Below, in pieces: positions 1 through 9,533 of a DNA stretch of 64,000 nucleotides. Made by a program: the position numbers and the translations under genes. Numbering within the stretch: position 1 is the first letter of the stretch; each line of letters starts with the position of its first letter. Under the pieces are notes generated by a model. The model made no database searches, had not been told where the DNA came from, and saw only the letters and a list, made by a program, of their open reading frames with translations. Source of the stretch: Ketobacter sp964016105 (GTDB taxonomy: Bacteria > Pseudomonadota > Gammaproteobacteria > Pseudomonadales > Ketobacteraceae); contig CAXHEX010000027.1 of assembly GCA_964016105.1 (NCBI GenBank), positions 1-64,000 of the forward strand, read 5' to 3'.

Positions 1-59
1 AGAGATCACACTCACCACGTCAACGCTTTTCTTAAACTTTTATTTCAAGCAGTTAACCG

Positions 60-1265
60 CTACTTGATTGTTACCCGCGCAAAGCGCTTTTTACCCGCCT
101 GGCAAACATAGGTGGCACCCGCGGCCAGCCTTTGCTTGAGGTCTTTCACCGGCTCACCATCCACACGAACAGCACCCTGTTTCATCATATCCCGAGCCTG
201 ACCCGTAGTTTTGGTTAATCCCGCCTGCTGGATCACGTTGGGAACCGGCAAACCGTCCTCACCATCACAGCCAAGCTCCACTTCAGGCATATCCTCGGGC
301 ATATCACCCCATTTAAATTTGTTGCCCGCCCCCTTATTTGCGCTTTTTGCAGCTTCCTCCCCATGAAATCTTGCCACTATCTCTTCTGCCAAGCGGGTTT
401 TTATTTCCCTGGGGTTTAAACCATCGGCAATTTGCTGCTTGTAACCTTCAATGACGTCCATACTTTCAAAACTGAGCAGCTCGAAGTAGCGCCACATTAG
501 CTCATCGCTAATGGACATAATCTTGCCATACATTTCAGAAGGCGCATCACTCACGCCGATATAGTTCCCCAAGGACTTGGACATCTTTTGCACGCCATCC
601 AATCCTTCAAGTATGGGCATCATTAGCACGGTCTGAGGTTTTTGCCCTTGGGCCTTCTGCAACTCCCGCCCCATCAGCAAATTGAATTTCTGATCGGTGC
701 CACCCAGCTCCACATCCGCCTTCATCTCAACGGAATCCCAGCCCTGGATCAGGGGATACAAAAACTCATGTATGGCAATGGGCTGATTGGATTTAAAACG
801 CTTGCTGAAGTCGTCACGCTCCAACATTCGCGCCACGGTGAGATTAGATGCCAACTGCACCATTCCCGCTGCACCCACCTTTTCCATCCAGCTGGAATTG
901 AAAACCACCTCGGTTCGCTCGGGGTCCAGGATTTTGAACACCTGCTCCTCATATGATTTCGCGTTTTCGAGAACCTGATCGCGGTTCAGAGGCTTACGAG
1001 TTTGATTTTTGCCCGTGGGGTCCCCTATCAACCCTGTAAAGTCACCTATCAAAAACATGACGTGGTGCCCCAAATCCTGAAACTGTCTTAACTTGTTAAT
1101 CAGGACCGTATGGCCTAAATGCAAATCAGGTGCAGTGGGGTCAAACCCCGCCTTGATTCGGAGGGGGCGCCCCTCTTTCAATTTTTCCCTTAATTCGTCT
1201 TCAAGCAGTATTTCTTCAGCACCCCGCTTGATTAGGGCCATGGCTTGGTCAACAGTATGAGACAC
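60..1265 (-). CDS. tyrS: Tyrosyl-tRNA synthetase
   Basis: This 401-residue enzyme charges tRNA-Tyr with tyrosine in the cytoplasm. The class I signature HLGH is at residues 49-52 (DLHLGHT), the second signature KMSKS lies near residue 230, and an S4-type RNA-binding domain forms the last ~65 residues. The length and the HLGH form fit the TyrZ-like branch found in Pseudomonas. The start is GTG, with AAGG about 7 bases upstream. It faces away from the M23 endopeptidase gene. In Pseudomonas an rRNA operon follows this gene, so the sequence left of base 1 may hold one; that is inference. Confidence 0.97.
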   Translation of the reverse strand: MSHTVDQAMALIKRGAEEILLEDELREKLKEGRPLRIKAGFDPTAPDLHLGHTVLINKLRQFQDLGHHVMFLIGDFTGLIGDPTGKNQTRKPLNRDQVLENAKSYEEQVFKILDPERTEVVFNSSWMEKVGAAGMVQLASNLTVARMLERDDFSKRFKSNQPIAIHEFLYPLIQGWDSVEMKADVELGGTDQKFNLLMGRELQKAQGQKPQTVLMMPILEGLDGVQKMSKSLGNYIGVSDAPSEMYGKIMSISDELMWRYFELLSFESMDVIEGYKQQIADGLNPREIKTRLAEEIVARFHGEEAAKSANKGAGNKFKWGDMPEDMPEVELGCDGEDGLPVPNVIQQAGLTKTTGQARDMMKQGAVRVDGEPVKDLKQRLAAGATYVCQAGKKRFARVTIK

Positions 1266-1438
1266 GGCGTTACCTTAGCATTTTGTTTCTGGAAAATGGC
1301 GCCGGATTATAGCATGAACCGTCTATTTCCAAGGCTGAAATTCGGGGCTGAAATTTAGAGTCATTGAGCCCCCAAACAATGGCCATTTAGATCAAGCACA
1401 AAATTAGGATTGCCAATGTGATCAAACACCCATTTTCT

Positions 1439-1471
1439 ATCATTAAATTATCGATAATGATCTTCATGCTC
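1439..1471. promoter_or_regulatory. Operator-like inverted repeat upstream of the M23 gene
   Basis: ATCATTA at 1439-1445 is mirrored by TAATGAT at 1455-1461, enclosing ATTATCGATAAT. Bases 1453-1471 match the classical 19-base Fur box at 15 positions. It lies in the tyrS/M23 divergent gap, where an iron-regulated gene is not expected, so a regulator binding site is only a possibility. The rest of 1266-1525 is AT-rich and holds nothing else I can name. Confidence 0.25.
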
Positions 1472-1525
1472 TATTCTAATAATGTACAATCTAGTTTTAT
1501 GTATATCGAACCTACTTGAATTAGC

Positions 1526-2890
1526 ATGACGCAGCATAAAAGAGACAAACAGCCCAAGCCGATGCGCTACCCACGCCTGCATATTTTTGCAGTGGCGGTT
1601 TGTTCTACCCTAATGGTATTAGCATTGACCTTGCTGCCCACCCCCGATGCCACTGCAACCAAGACACTGAAACTGGAACAACCAAGAATCGTTCAGGACG
1701 ACCCCAGCTTCTTTGCTCCTTCAGAACAGGAAAATGCAAACCAACTAACAAAAGCTGAAGTTGAGCCGCAGCAGCCCACCCGAGCTTGGCAGGCCCAGGT
1801 AGTAAAAAAAGGCGATACGTTGAGCCACCTGTTCAAACGGATGGATTTATCAGCCAAAGACGTACACAAGGTGATGCAAGGCGATGGAGATGTTAAATCG
1901 CTCTTGAAAATACACCCAGAACAAACCCTCAACTTTCATATCGAAGATAATCAGTTAAAAGCGCTTCAGTACATCCAATCTCGCACTGAAACCCTGTTAG
2001 TGGAGCTCGATGGTGATAAATATGTGGCGAGCAAACAAACAAAAGAGCTGATTCCATACACATCCTACGCAGAGGGATCCATCGAATCCTCACTTTTTCT
2101 TGCCGCCAAAAAAGCCGGTCTATCAGAAAACCTGACCATGGAACTGGCAGGCATCTTCGGTTGGGATGTGGATTTTGCACTGGACATACGCTCAGGTGAT
2201 TCCTTTAAAGTCATCTATCAGGAACTCCACCTTGATGGTGAAAAGATCAAGGACGGAGAGATATTAGCTGCGCAGTTTACCAACAAGGGTGAAACGTTCA
2301 CCGCCATTCGTTACGAAACCAGTGACCGGGGCAGCAGCTACTTCACCCCCAAGGGAAACAGCATGCGTAAAGCTTTCCTGCGCAGCCCCATTCACTTCGC
2401 AAGAATAAGCTCCCATTTCAACTTGCGTCGCAAACACCCTGTGCTGCACACAATCCGAGCCCATAAAGGTACCGATTATGCTGCCTCCCGAGGCACTGCA
2501 ATCAAAGCCACCGGAGACGGTAAAGTCGTATTTGCTGGGAGAAAAGGTGGCTACGGTAAGGTGGTCATTATTCAACATGGCCAAAGCTATAAAACGCTCT
2601 ACGCCCACATGCACAACTATGGAAAAGGCATTCGATCAGGCAAACGAGTGAAGCAAGGTCAGGTTATCGGCTATGTGGGAAGCACTGGCTTGGCAACCGG
2701 CCCCCATCTTCACTATGAGTTCTACGTGAACGGCGCGGTTAGAAACCCGGTTACCGTTAAACTGCCCCACGCCAGACCCATTGCAAAACAAGATAAAGAT
2801 GACTTTCTAGCCCTTGCTGAGCAAATGGAAAATCAACTGACCACCTATGGTGCTGCACTGAAAGGCGAAACTGTAGCGAGCAACCCCTAG
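1526..2890 (+). CDS. M23 family peptidoglycan DD-endopeptidase (MepM-like)
   Basis: This 454-residue envelope hydrolase probably cleaves peptide cross-links in peptidoglycan. An N-terminal membrane anchor (about residues 21-40) is followed by an OapA/LysM-like region (about 88-140) and a C-terminal peptidase M23 domain. Zinc ligands are visible as H313-x3-D317 and the second His of H394-L-H396. H361 in YAHMH matches the catalytic His of LytM-type enzymes. The stop codon overlaps the GTG start of anmK by one base, which links cell wall cleavage with recycling. No good ribosome binding site precedes the ATG, so the exact start is uncertain. Confidence 0.93.
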   Translation: MTQHKRDKQPKPMRYPRLHIFAVAVCSTLMVLALTLLPTPDATATKTLKLEQPRIVQDDPSFFAPSEQENANQLTKAEVEPQQPTRAWQAQVVKKGDTLSHLFKRMDLSAKDVHKVMQGDGDVKSLLKIHPEQTLNFHIEDNQLKALQYIQSRTETLLVELDGDKYVASKQTKELIPYTSYAEGSIESSLFLAAKKAGLSENLTMELAGIFGWDVDFALDIRSGDSFKVIYQELHLDGEKIKDGEILAAQFTNKGETFTAIRYETSDRGSSYFTPKGNSMRKAFLRSPIHFARISSHFNLRRKHPVLHTIRAHKGTDYAASRGTAIKATGDGKVVFAGRKGGYGKVVIIQHGQSYKTLYAHMHNYGKGIRSGKRVKQGQVIGYVGSTGLATGPHLHYEFYVNGAVRNPVTVKLPHARPIAKQDKDDFLALAEQMENQLTTYGAALKGETVASNP

Positions 2891-4017
2891 TGCCGTCACA
2901 TTATTATATTGGCCTGATGTCCGGCACCAGCGCCGATGGTGTTGATGCGGCCTTAGTGTGTTTTGAAGATCAGCCGCCAAGAGCCCATTTAGTGGCAACC
3001 CACTTCGAGCCCTACTCTCCCGACTTACGCACTGACTTATTTTCCCTATTCAAGCCGGATTCCAGCAAAAATTCTGATCAAATAGATAGACTGGGGCACC
3101 TGGACACTTTACTGGGCGAACTTATGGCCCAGGCTTGCCTCACCCTGCTGGGGAACGCAAAGTTAACTGCAAACCAAGTTATGGCAATTGGTAGCCATGG
3201 CCAAACCGTGCGCCACCGTCCGGACGGCCCCCATCCTTTCACATTACAAATTGGCAATCCGCACATCATAGCCAGCCAAACCCGCATCCAGGTTGTAGCG
3301 GACTTTAGACGCAGAGATATGATTCTAGGTGGGCAAGCTGCCCCCCTGGCCCCGGCCTTCCATCAGCATTTTCTTGCGGACAGAAGTGAGGATCGCGCCA
3401 TTCTCAATATCGGCGGCATTGCCAACATCACCTATTTGGATAAAGAACAGCAGCATCTGGTCGCGTTTGATACTGGCCCGGGTAACGGATTACTGGATGC
3501 CTGGATTCTTGAAAGCAAAGGCGAGAGCTTCGATAAAAACGGCGACTGGGCCGCTTCCGGGCAACCCGAACCCCACTGGGTTTCCCACTGGTTACAGGAC
3601 CCCTATTTCCTTAAAGCACCCCCGAAAAGCACGGGCAAAGAGTATTTTCACCTGGAATGGAGCCAATCAGATCACCCTGATTTACCACTACTATCACCTG
3701 CAGATCGCCAAGCGAGCCTGGCGAAACTCACGCTTCGCAGTGTAGAACTGGCGGTAAAAAACCACTGCGGCAACTTGGACAGAATGCTGGTTTGCGGTGG
3801 CGGCGTGCATAATGCACATTTGATGGCAGGCCTGGCCGATGCTCTGTTATGCCCCGTGGAAAGCACACAGCAGGTAGGAATAAACCCCGACTGGGTTGAA
3901 GCGATGGCATTCGCCTGGTTCGCCAAAAACCATTTGGAAGGTAACCTACTCAAGCTTGAGCCATTTACCGGCAGTAACCAACCGGTATTACTGGGCTCTC
4001 TGTTTCCCAGCGGCTGA
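2890..4017 (+). CDS. anmK: Anhydro-N-acetylmuramic acid kinase
   Basis: This 375-residue kinase phosphorylates and opens 1,6-anhydro-MurNAc taken up from turned-over peptidoglycan, giving MurNAc-6-phosphate for recycling. The ATP-binding start GLMSGTSADGVDAAL is typical of the family, as are the central FDTGPGN and the later CGGGVHN motifs. Length is normal. The start is a GTG that shares its G with the TAG stop of the upstream M23 endopeptidase gene, so the two are translationally coupled. It converges with erpA five bases downstream. Confidence 0.96.
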   Translation: MPSHYYIGLMSGTSADGVDAALVCFEDQPPRAHLVATHFEPYSPDLRTDLFSLFKPDSSKNSDQIDRLGHLDTLLGELMAQACLTLLGNAKLTANQVMAIGSHGQTVRHRPDGPHPFTLQIGNPHIIASQTRIQVVADFRRRDMILGGQAAPLAPAFHQHFLADRSEDRAILNIGGIANITYLDKEQQHLVAFDTGPGNGLLDAWILESKGESFDKNGDWAASGQPEPHWVSHWLQDPYFLKAPPKSTGKEYFHLEWSQSDHPDLPLLSPADRQASLAKLTLRSVELAVKNHCGNLDRMLVCGGGVHNAHLMAGLADALLCPVESTQQVGINPDWVEAMAFAWFAKNHLEGNLLKLEPFTGSNQPVLLGSLFPSG

Positions 4018-4022
4018 CGTTA

Positions 4023-4361
4023 TTACACTGAAAAAGAGGAGCCGCAGCCGCAAGTGGTAGTCGCGTTGGGGTTATTGACCACAAACTGAGAGCCTTGAAG
4101 CCCTTCCTTGTAATCCACTTCCGACCCCGCTAAGTACTGAACACTCATGGGATCAACCAACAAAGTCACCCCATGGTTCTGCAACTGAGTGTCGTCTTCT
4201 TTGACCGCTTCTTCAAATTTAAACCCATAGGAAAACCCGGCACATCCACCACCCGTGATATAAACCCGCAGCTTCAGATCGCCATTACCTTCTTCTTCAA
4301 TAAGGCTCTTCACTTTGCGGGCGGCGTTGTCAGTAAACACCATAACAGCTTCATCAGTCAC
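4023..4361 (-). CDS. erpA: Iron-sulfur cluster insertion protein ErpA
   Basis: This 112-residue A-type carrier delivers Fe-S clusters to apoproteins. The three conserved cysteines are present: C40 in GGGCAGF and C104/C106 in TCGCG near the C-terminus. The FAAN-like start of IscA paralogues is absent and the overall pattern fits ErpA better than IscA or SufA. Like its neighbours, it sits in a position conserved in Pseudomonas between anmK and the bactofilin gene. Confidence 0.93.
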   Translation of the reverse strand: MTDEAVMVFTDNAARKVKSLIEEEGNGDLKLRVYITGGGCAGFSYGFKFEEAVKEDDTQLQNHGVTLLVDPMSVQYLAGSEVDYKEGLQGSQFVVNNPNATTTCGCGSSFSV

Positions 4362-4436
4362 GGCTTGGTCACTCCAAATAATCCCATCGTCGACGGAATT
4401 ATGAAAAATCCGACTAATTTAGTCAAGATTACCTGA

Positions 4437-4910
4437 TTAAGCAGGGCTCTGCTTACTTGTGATCGAAGCCGGTTTCTCTTCCTTCTTGGTGGCCTTATCC
4501 AGAGGCAACTTCACATCCGCAGCCGCTGGCTGCTTCGGCTGACTGTGGACTAGAGCTCCGTTGACTTGGGCCCCCATAACCATTTCAATCAGGTGGTAAT
4601 GGACGTTGCCATTAACCACGGCCTTCGCCGCCAACTCCACATGGGCAGTGGAATGCACATCACCGTTCACCTCACCGTTGATGACCACGTTGGGCACATG
4701 AATTTCACCTTGGATTTTTCCCGCCTCACTCAAACGTAGCAACGCCTCGCTGCCCACGTCGGCTCTGACATTACCTTTGATGGTACCTTCCACCAGAAGG
4801 CCACCCTCGAAAGAGACGTCACCACTCACCTCAGTGCCTTTGGCGATCATGGTGGTTTTACCCGCATGACGGTCGAAGTCCACCTTTTTGGCTTTATCTT
4901 TTCCCCACAT
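4437..4910 (-). CDS. Bactofilin (polymer-forming cytoskeletal protein)
   Basis: This 157-residue protein has the right-handed beta-helix repeat of bactofilins: short repeats with glycine and regularly spaced valine/isoleucine, for example in the stretch from about residue 25 to 120 (TEVSGDVSFEGGLLVEG and following). Bactofilins polymerise without nucleotide and scaffold cell-wall or polar structures. The last ~35 residues are a Lys/Pro-rich tail of low complexity. The start overlaps the end of the upstream membrane protein gene by 17 bases, which points to a functional pair. Confidence 0.9.
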   Translation of the reverse strand: MWGKDKAKKVDFDRHAGKTTMIAKGTEVSGDVSFEGGLLVEGTIKGNVRADVGSEALLRLSEAGKIQGEIHVPNVVINGEVNGDVHSTAHVELAAKAVVNGNVHYHLIEMVMGAQVNGALVHSQPKQPAAADVKLPLDKATKKEEKPASITSKQSPA

Positions 4911-5661
4911 TATTCACTACCTCTTGCACGTTCCAATCAAACCGCTTTTCAAGACGGGTTGCTTTCCGCCCTTTTGATTCAGCGATCACCTCCACTTGCT
5001 CCGGCAAAAAGTCTCCGGGAATGACGATCTCCCCTTTGACATCTTGAAAATAACGAAACTTAAACTTGGCTCCCTCTGATTCAATATCGCTGGAGATGGA
5101 ACCAAATGGAAGACTCTGTTTCTTACCTTCTCGAATGCCGAGCAAGTTCAACTTTACCTTGCCACTGATGTGTGCGCTGTTATCTGCCACCTGTGTCAAC
5201 ACGAGCTTGAATTTGTATCGTCCCGGCTGATAAGTACCTGCGATTTCCATACGCTCCACTTTCAAACCCTTGTTGCCTTTTTGGGGCACCATAATACTTT
5301 TATAAAAACTGACCGCCTCTTCCAAATCTGAAACGCGATTCTGTAGCAGAATATTTTCTTGCCTCAAGCGCTCAGAAGCACGCCGCTCCACTTCACTGCC
5401 ATGCTTGTGGATGGCAGCTTTGCCCTGTATGTCCACCAGCTGTTGCTGCAATTCATGCTGATTGTGCTTTAAATCTGTTCGCTCCTGGATGATGGCAATT
5501 TCATCCCTGATTCCCAAATAATAGCCCAGAACCAAACAACTCACCGCCACCACCATGAGAATGAGAAATCGCAGCAACCACTGCCAGCCAGTTAGCCCTG
5601 GCTTATTTGCCACCAGGATCATTTTTGGGTCGCTGCTACCTGAAGGATTAGTTACTGCCAT
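4894..5661 (-). CDS. Membrane-anchored coiled-coil protein of DUF6776 type
   Basis: This 255-residue protein has one transmembrane segment at about residues 28-50 (WLLRFLILMVVAVSCLVLG), then a heptad-rich coiled coil (about 55-115) and a C-terminal domain of beta character. I recognise it as the hypothetical protein often found between argC and the bactofilin gene in Pseudomonas-like genomes. The domain name is from memory. By overlap with the bactofilin gene it may be the membrane partner of that filament; its molecular role is unknown. Confidence 0.75.
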   Translation of the reverse strand: MAVTNPSGSSDPKMILVANKPGLTGWQWLLRFLILMVVAVSCLVLGYYLGIRDEIAIIQERTDLKHNQHELQQQLVDIQGKAAIHKHGSEVERRASERLRQENILLQNRVSDLEEAVSFYKSIMVPQKGNKGLKVERMEIAGTYQPGRYKFKLVLTQVADNSAHISGKVKLNLLGIREGKKQSLPFGSISSDIESEGAKFKFRYFQDVKGEIVIPGDFLPEQVEVIAESKGRKATRLEKRFDWNVQEVVNNVGKR

Positions 5662-5673
5662 GACTGTGTTTAC

Positions 5674-6720
5674 CTAAGGCATCAAGGCAACCTGAGCCAG
5701 ACCCTGGTCTTCTGGCAAGCCAAACATAATGTTCATATTCTGAACTGCTTGGCCTGCCGCCCCTTTGACCAAGTTATCAATAACGGACAGCACCACTATG
5801 GTGTCACCGCCCTGAGGTCGATGCACTGCAATTCGGCATTGGTTAGAACCCCTAACACTTCGGGTTTCCGGTAGGGATCCTGATGCCATCACATCAACGA
5901 ACGGCTCATCTTGAAAACGCGACTCATACAACGCCTGCAGATCGGTATCGCTAGTGAGAGCCTGGGCATATAGCGTGGCGTGAATACCGCGAATCATTGG
6001 AGTGAGATGAGGTACGAAAGTTAAACCCACTTCGGAGGAGCTGGCCCCATTAAGTCCCTGCTTAATTTCCGGTAGGTGTCGATGTCCTGCAACGCCGTAG
6101 GCTTTAAAGGTTTCACTGGCTTCGCACAGCAAAGAGCCAAGCTTGGCTTCTCTGCCTGCACCACTTACTCCGGATTTGGCATCGGCAATTAAACTCTGGG
6201 GTTCAACTATCCCCGCTTCAATAAGAGGTAAAAACCCAAGCTGCACCGCTGTTGGATAGCAACCGGGATTTGCCACCAAATCTGCCTTTGCTATGGCGGA
6301 GCGATTCACCTCTGGCAAGCCATAAACCGCCTGAGCTAAAACGTCAGTACAGGCGTGGGGCATGCCATACCATTGTTGCCAGACCTGGGGATCCTTGAGA
6401 CGAAAGTCAGCAGCCAGATCGATCACTTTCACCCCTGCCCGCAGTAATTGCGGTACCATTTTCATCGCTACGCCGTTAGGGGTGGCAAAATACACCAGGT
6501 CACACTCTGCTAGCCGATCAGGATCAGGCTCGGAAAACTGGAGATCCAAAAAGCCCCTTAGATTGGGATAGAGTGCGTGAACATCCTGGCCTGCTTCTGA
6601 ACGGGACGTCACAGCACTCAGGGAAACCTGGGGATGCTGAACCAATAATCGAAGCAGCTCTACTCCGGTATATCCTGTTCCACCGACTATGCCTACTTTG
6701 ATTTTTTCGCTCTGCTTCAT
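5674..6720 (-). CDS. argC: N-acetyl-gamma-glutamyl-phosphate reductase
   Basis: ArgC reduces N-acetylglutamyl phosphate to the semialdehyde with NADPH, the third step of arginine synthesis. The Rossmann motif GGTGYTG sits at the N-terminus, and the catalytic cysteine is in NPGCYPTA about 154 residues in. I chose the ATG at 6720 (348 residues, starting MKQSEK) because AGAGAC lies just upstream; an in-frame GTG at 6741 would add seven residues. It is read leftward toward the coiled-coil and bactofilin genes, with a 12-base gap. Confidence 0.96.
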   Translation of the reverse strand: MKQSEKIKVGIVGGTGYTGVELLRLLVQHPQVSLSAVTSRSEAGQDVHALYPNLRGFLDLQFSEPDPDRLAECDLVYFATPNGVAMKMVPQLLRAGVKVIDLAADFRLKDPQVWQQWYGMPHACTDVLAQAVYGLPEVNRSAIAKADLVANPGCYPTAVQLGFLPLIEAGIVEPQSLIADAKSGVSGAGREAKLGSLLCEASETFKAYGVAGHRHLPEIKQGLNGASSSEVGLTFVPHLTPMIRGIHATLYAQALTSDTDLQALYESRFQDEPFVDVMASGSLPETRSVRGSNQCRIAVHRPQGGDTIVVLSVIDNLVKGAAGQAVQNMNIMFGLPEDQGLAQVALMP

Positions 6721-6859
6721 GGATGTCTCTACTATTATCACGGCTACTTAAAGGTGCAATCATAATGCAGCTAGCACGCTATTAAAAATCCTAACTGCTT
6801 GTTTCAAAAAATTTTTTGCTCTGGATTAAAATATGCTTCAATGACACTAAGGTGACTGA

Positions 6860-6882
6860 TAGGGCTAATGTTAGGGCTAATG
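6860..6882. repeat. Tandem direct repeat TAGGGCTAATG
   Basis: The 11-mer TAGGGCTAATG occurs at 6860-6870 and again at 6872-6882, a 12-base period, in the gap between divergent argC and the CLC gene. A period of one helical turn could suit a regulator, but two copies may also be chance slippage. Confidence 0.35.
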
Positions 6883-6949
6883 CGTTGAAAACAAGTAAAC
6901 TTGAAACCGCTTCAGTTAAGAATAGTGCAATGGTAAAGACAGCCTGTCT

Positions 6950-8710
6950 ATGAAATTAGATTTTGATCGCATCCGTGAAAAACTGTCTGAAGTGGATGCG
7001 GTGGCGCTACTGACTATGCTGGGCGTGTTGGCTGGCCTGGTCTCGGGGCTGGTTATATTAGCGTTTCGGTTTGTGATTGAGGCCACCCTCAACCTTATTT
7101 TGCCAGATAACTCTGAGAATTTTGAGGGTCTGAGCATGATGATGCAGGGCGCTCTCCCCCTCACTGGGGCCGTTTTGCTGGGGGCTTTGTTTACTTATCT
7201 CAAACCGGAGCATCGTCGAGTTGGGGTGGGCCGGGTCATTGAACGATTCAACTTATACCAGGGTAACCTTTCTCTGCGGGGCTTAGTGGTTCAATTTGTA
7301 GGAGCCGCTGTGACCCTGGTTAGCGGTTTATCCATGGGAAGAGAAGGACCAGCAGTGCAGCTGGGGGCCGCCAGCAGTAGCCTACTTGCACAATGGGCCC
7401 GCCTACCCAACAACAGCGTTCGCATTCTCACCAGTTGCGGCTGTGCTGCTGCTATTTCGGCTTCTTTTAACACGCCCATCTCAGGGGTGATCTTCGCCAT
7501 GGAAGTCATCATGATGGAATACAGCATTTCATCTTTCATACCTATTATATTGGCTTCCGTGGTGGGGGCCGCCCTGACTCGTGCCGTGTATGGCCACGAA
7601 CCGGCATTTATTATCCCAGAAGTACAACTTGGCTCTCTAATAGAATTACCCTTCATCGTGGTTTTTGGAATTGCGGTGGGATTTATGGCTGCAGCTCTGA
7701 TTTATTTATCAAAGTACAGCTATGAACGCACAGCGCAGTTGGACGTTGGCTTGCGCTTTTTTATTGCCGGTACAGTCACAGCAATATTGGGTCTCATTGC
7801 CCCTGAAATATTAGGAATCGGTTACGACTCCGTTAATACTGCGTTAATAGGTGGCTTTACAGTCACGTCTTTATTTTTAATTATGACTCTTAAACTGATT
7901 GCCACCAGCGCATGTGTGGGTTTGGGTTTACCCGGTGGCGTCATTGGCCCTTCTCTGGTTATTGGAGCCATGGCAGGCGGTGTTTTTGGTAGTCTGGGCG
8001 TGGCAATTCTTCCCAACGACTCCAATGTAACACTCTACGTTCTTCTGGGTATGGCCGGCATGATGGCCGCCACTTTGGCAGCACCTCTGGCTGCGCTGAT
8101 GGCGCTACTGGAACTCACCTTCGAGGCCAACATTATATTTCCTGGTATGCTGGTGGTGGTGATTTCTTGTTTGGTAGCGAACCATCTGTTCAAGCAAAAG
8201 GGCATTTTCCAAACCATGCTTGACGCCCAAGGCGTTAAATTACGTTTGAGCCCGCTGGCAAGCCATCTTCACCGTGCTGGCGTGGCGACAGTAATGAAGC
8301 GAAAGTTTGGCAGGGTGAACCACGCAATATCCCTGGCTCAAGCCAAAGAAACCATGAGCGGACAACCAAACTGGTTATTGTTAGAAAAGGACGGTATACC
8401 CACTCACTATATGCCAGCAGCCGACTTGGCACTCCACCTGGAAGCCCTTGAAAAAGAACAGCCAGAGCCGAGTAAAGAAACCGATGAACCAGTGGACCAC
8501 AAAGAACAAGACATTAATTTATTTGAAATTCCCGCTAACAGGGAAAACGTGACACCGGTTTTACTCAGTGCCACATTGCAGGAAGCGCTGGACACCATGG
8601 AACAACAGGGTGTGAATGCAGTGTACGTGCGACGCATGTCGGCACCGAATATTTACCGAGTATTTGGCTTTGTTAGAAAACAAGATATTGAGCATTTTTA
8701 TCATCGATAG
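6950..8710 (+). CDS. CLC-family chloride channel/antiporter with C-terminal CBS-like region
   Basis: This 586-residue integral membrane protein belongs to the CLC family. The gating glutamate motif GREGP is at residues 130-134 (E132 matches E148 of the E. coli antiporter), which suggests proton-coupled exchange. The later GxxGP helix is seen as GLPGGVIGP. The usual GSGIP selectivity motif is replaced by a VGVGR-like sequence, so ion preference could differ. The last ~150 residues are soluble and resemble a CBS pair. Eight bases separate it from hemJ; the two may be cotranscribed. Confidence 0.9.
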   Translation: MKLDFDRIREKLSEVDAVALLTMLGVLAGLVSGLVILAFRFVIEATLNLILPDNSENFEGLSMMMQGALPLTGAVLLGALFTYLKPEHRRVGVGRVIERFNLYQGNLSLRGLVVQFVGAAVTLVSGLSMGREGPAVQLGAASSSLLAQWARLPNNSVRILTSCGCAAAISASFNTPISGVIFAMEVIMMEYSISSFIPIILASVVGAALTRAVYGHEPAFIIPEVQLGSLIELPFIVVFGIAVGFMAAALIYLSKYSYERTAQLDVGLRFFIAGTVTAILGLIAPEILGIGYDSVNTALIGGFTVTSLFLIMTLKLIATSACVGLGLPGGVIGPSLVIGAMAGGVFGSLGVAILPNDSNVTLYVLLGMAGMMAATLAAPLAALMALLELTFEANIIFPGMLVVVISCLVANHLFKQKGIFQTMLDAQGVKLRLSPLASHLHRAGVATVMKRKFGRVNHAISLAQAKETMSGQPNWLLLEKDGIPTHYMPAADLALHLEALEKEQPEPSKETDEPVDHKEQDINLFEIPANRENVTPVLLSATLQEALDTMEQQGVNAVYVRRMSAPNIYRVFGFVRKQDIEHFYHR

Positions 8711-8718
8711 GAAATACT

Positions 8719-9156
8719 ATGCTGTGGGTTAAAGCTTTTCATATTATCGCAGTAATCTGTTGGTTCGCTGCTTTGTTCTACCTGCCGAGGCTTTTTGTAT
8801 ACCATTGCCAAGCCCTCAAAGAAGGCGACAAAACGGGGGTTGAACGCTTCAAGATAATGGAGCGCAAACTCTACCGAGGCATAATGACACCATCCATGAT
8901 AGCCTCTTTGTTTTTGGGGTTGTGGATGCTCATTGACCGCTGGGACAGCTATTTTAAAGCGGCCCAATGGATGCATATCAAGCTCACCCTGGTTATCCTA
9001 CTGATTGCATACCACCATATATGTGGGCGCTATCTGAAGTTATTTGCACAGGATAAAAATACGAAATCAGAAACATTTTATCGTTTCTTTAATGAGGCAC
9101 CGGTTTTTATACTTTTCGCGGTGGTTATTCTGGTTACCCTAAAGCAGCCCTATTAA
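8719..9156 (+). CDS. hemJ: Protoporphyrinogen IX oxidase HemJ
   Basis: This 145-residue membrane protein has four predicted hydrophobic helices and the conserved N-terminal pattern KAFHIIAVICWFAALFYLPR with an essential histidine, followed by the RKLYRGIMTPS segment. HemJ oxidises protoporphyrinogen IX to protoporphyrin IX in haem synthesis. Length matches the family. It follows the CLC gene and is followed after one base by a cupin gene. Confidence 0.95.
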   Translation: MLWVKAFHIIAVICWFAALFYLPRLFVYHCQALKEGDKTGVERFKIMERKLYRGIMTPSMIASLFLGLWMLIDRWDSYFKAAQWMHIKLTLVILLIAYHHICGRYLKLFAQDKNTKSETFYRFFNEAPVFILFAVVILVTLKQPY

Positions 9157-9157
9157 C

Positions 9158-9526
9158 ATGACATCCCATATTTTGTTCGGTTCCAAAAAAGCTGAGTACT
9201 ATTTTAAGGAAGGGTGCCACATAACCGAGCTTAGCAACTCCGAAGTAGACCCAGAAGTTTCCATTGCCCGCGCCCGCCTGGAGCCCGGAAAAGCCACCCG
9301 TTGGCATGCACTGAAGGATACCAAAGAGCGCTACCTCATTTTGCAGGGTACAGGCTTAGTGGAAGCGGGGGATTTAGCACCAACCCAAGTTAATCCGGGA
9401 GACAGTGTGATTATTGCTCCGGAAGATAAACAACGAATTAAAAATACAGGGGAAAGTGACCTGGTGTTTTTGGCCATCTGCAGCCCCAGGTTTGAGATGG
9501 GCAATTACGTCGACCTGGAAGATTGA
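9158..9526 (+). CDS. Cupin domain protein
   Basis: This is a 122-residue single-domain cupin. The metal-site half-motif is visible as RWHALKDTKERYLILQG, and the second half (about residues 80-95, NPGDSVIIAPE) keeps the PGD turn, though a second metal His is not obvious. Such proteins bind small ligands or act as dioxygenases or isomerases; the substrate cannot be told here. It starts one base after the hemJ stop. Confidence 0.8.
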   Translation: MTSHILFGSKKAEYYFKEGCHITELSNSEVDPEVSIARARLEPGKATRWHALKDTKERYLILQGTGLVEAGDLAPTQVNPGDSVIIAPEDKQRIKNTGESDLVFLAICSPRFEMGNYVDLED

Positions 9527-9533
9527 AGCTCGA

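Noticed and set aside
1453..1471. A 15-of-19 match to the Fur box in the tyrS/M23 gap
   Set aside because: AT-rich DNA gives such matches easily and neither neighbour is an iron gene. Kept only as a low-confidence operator-like repeat.
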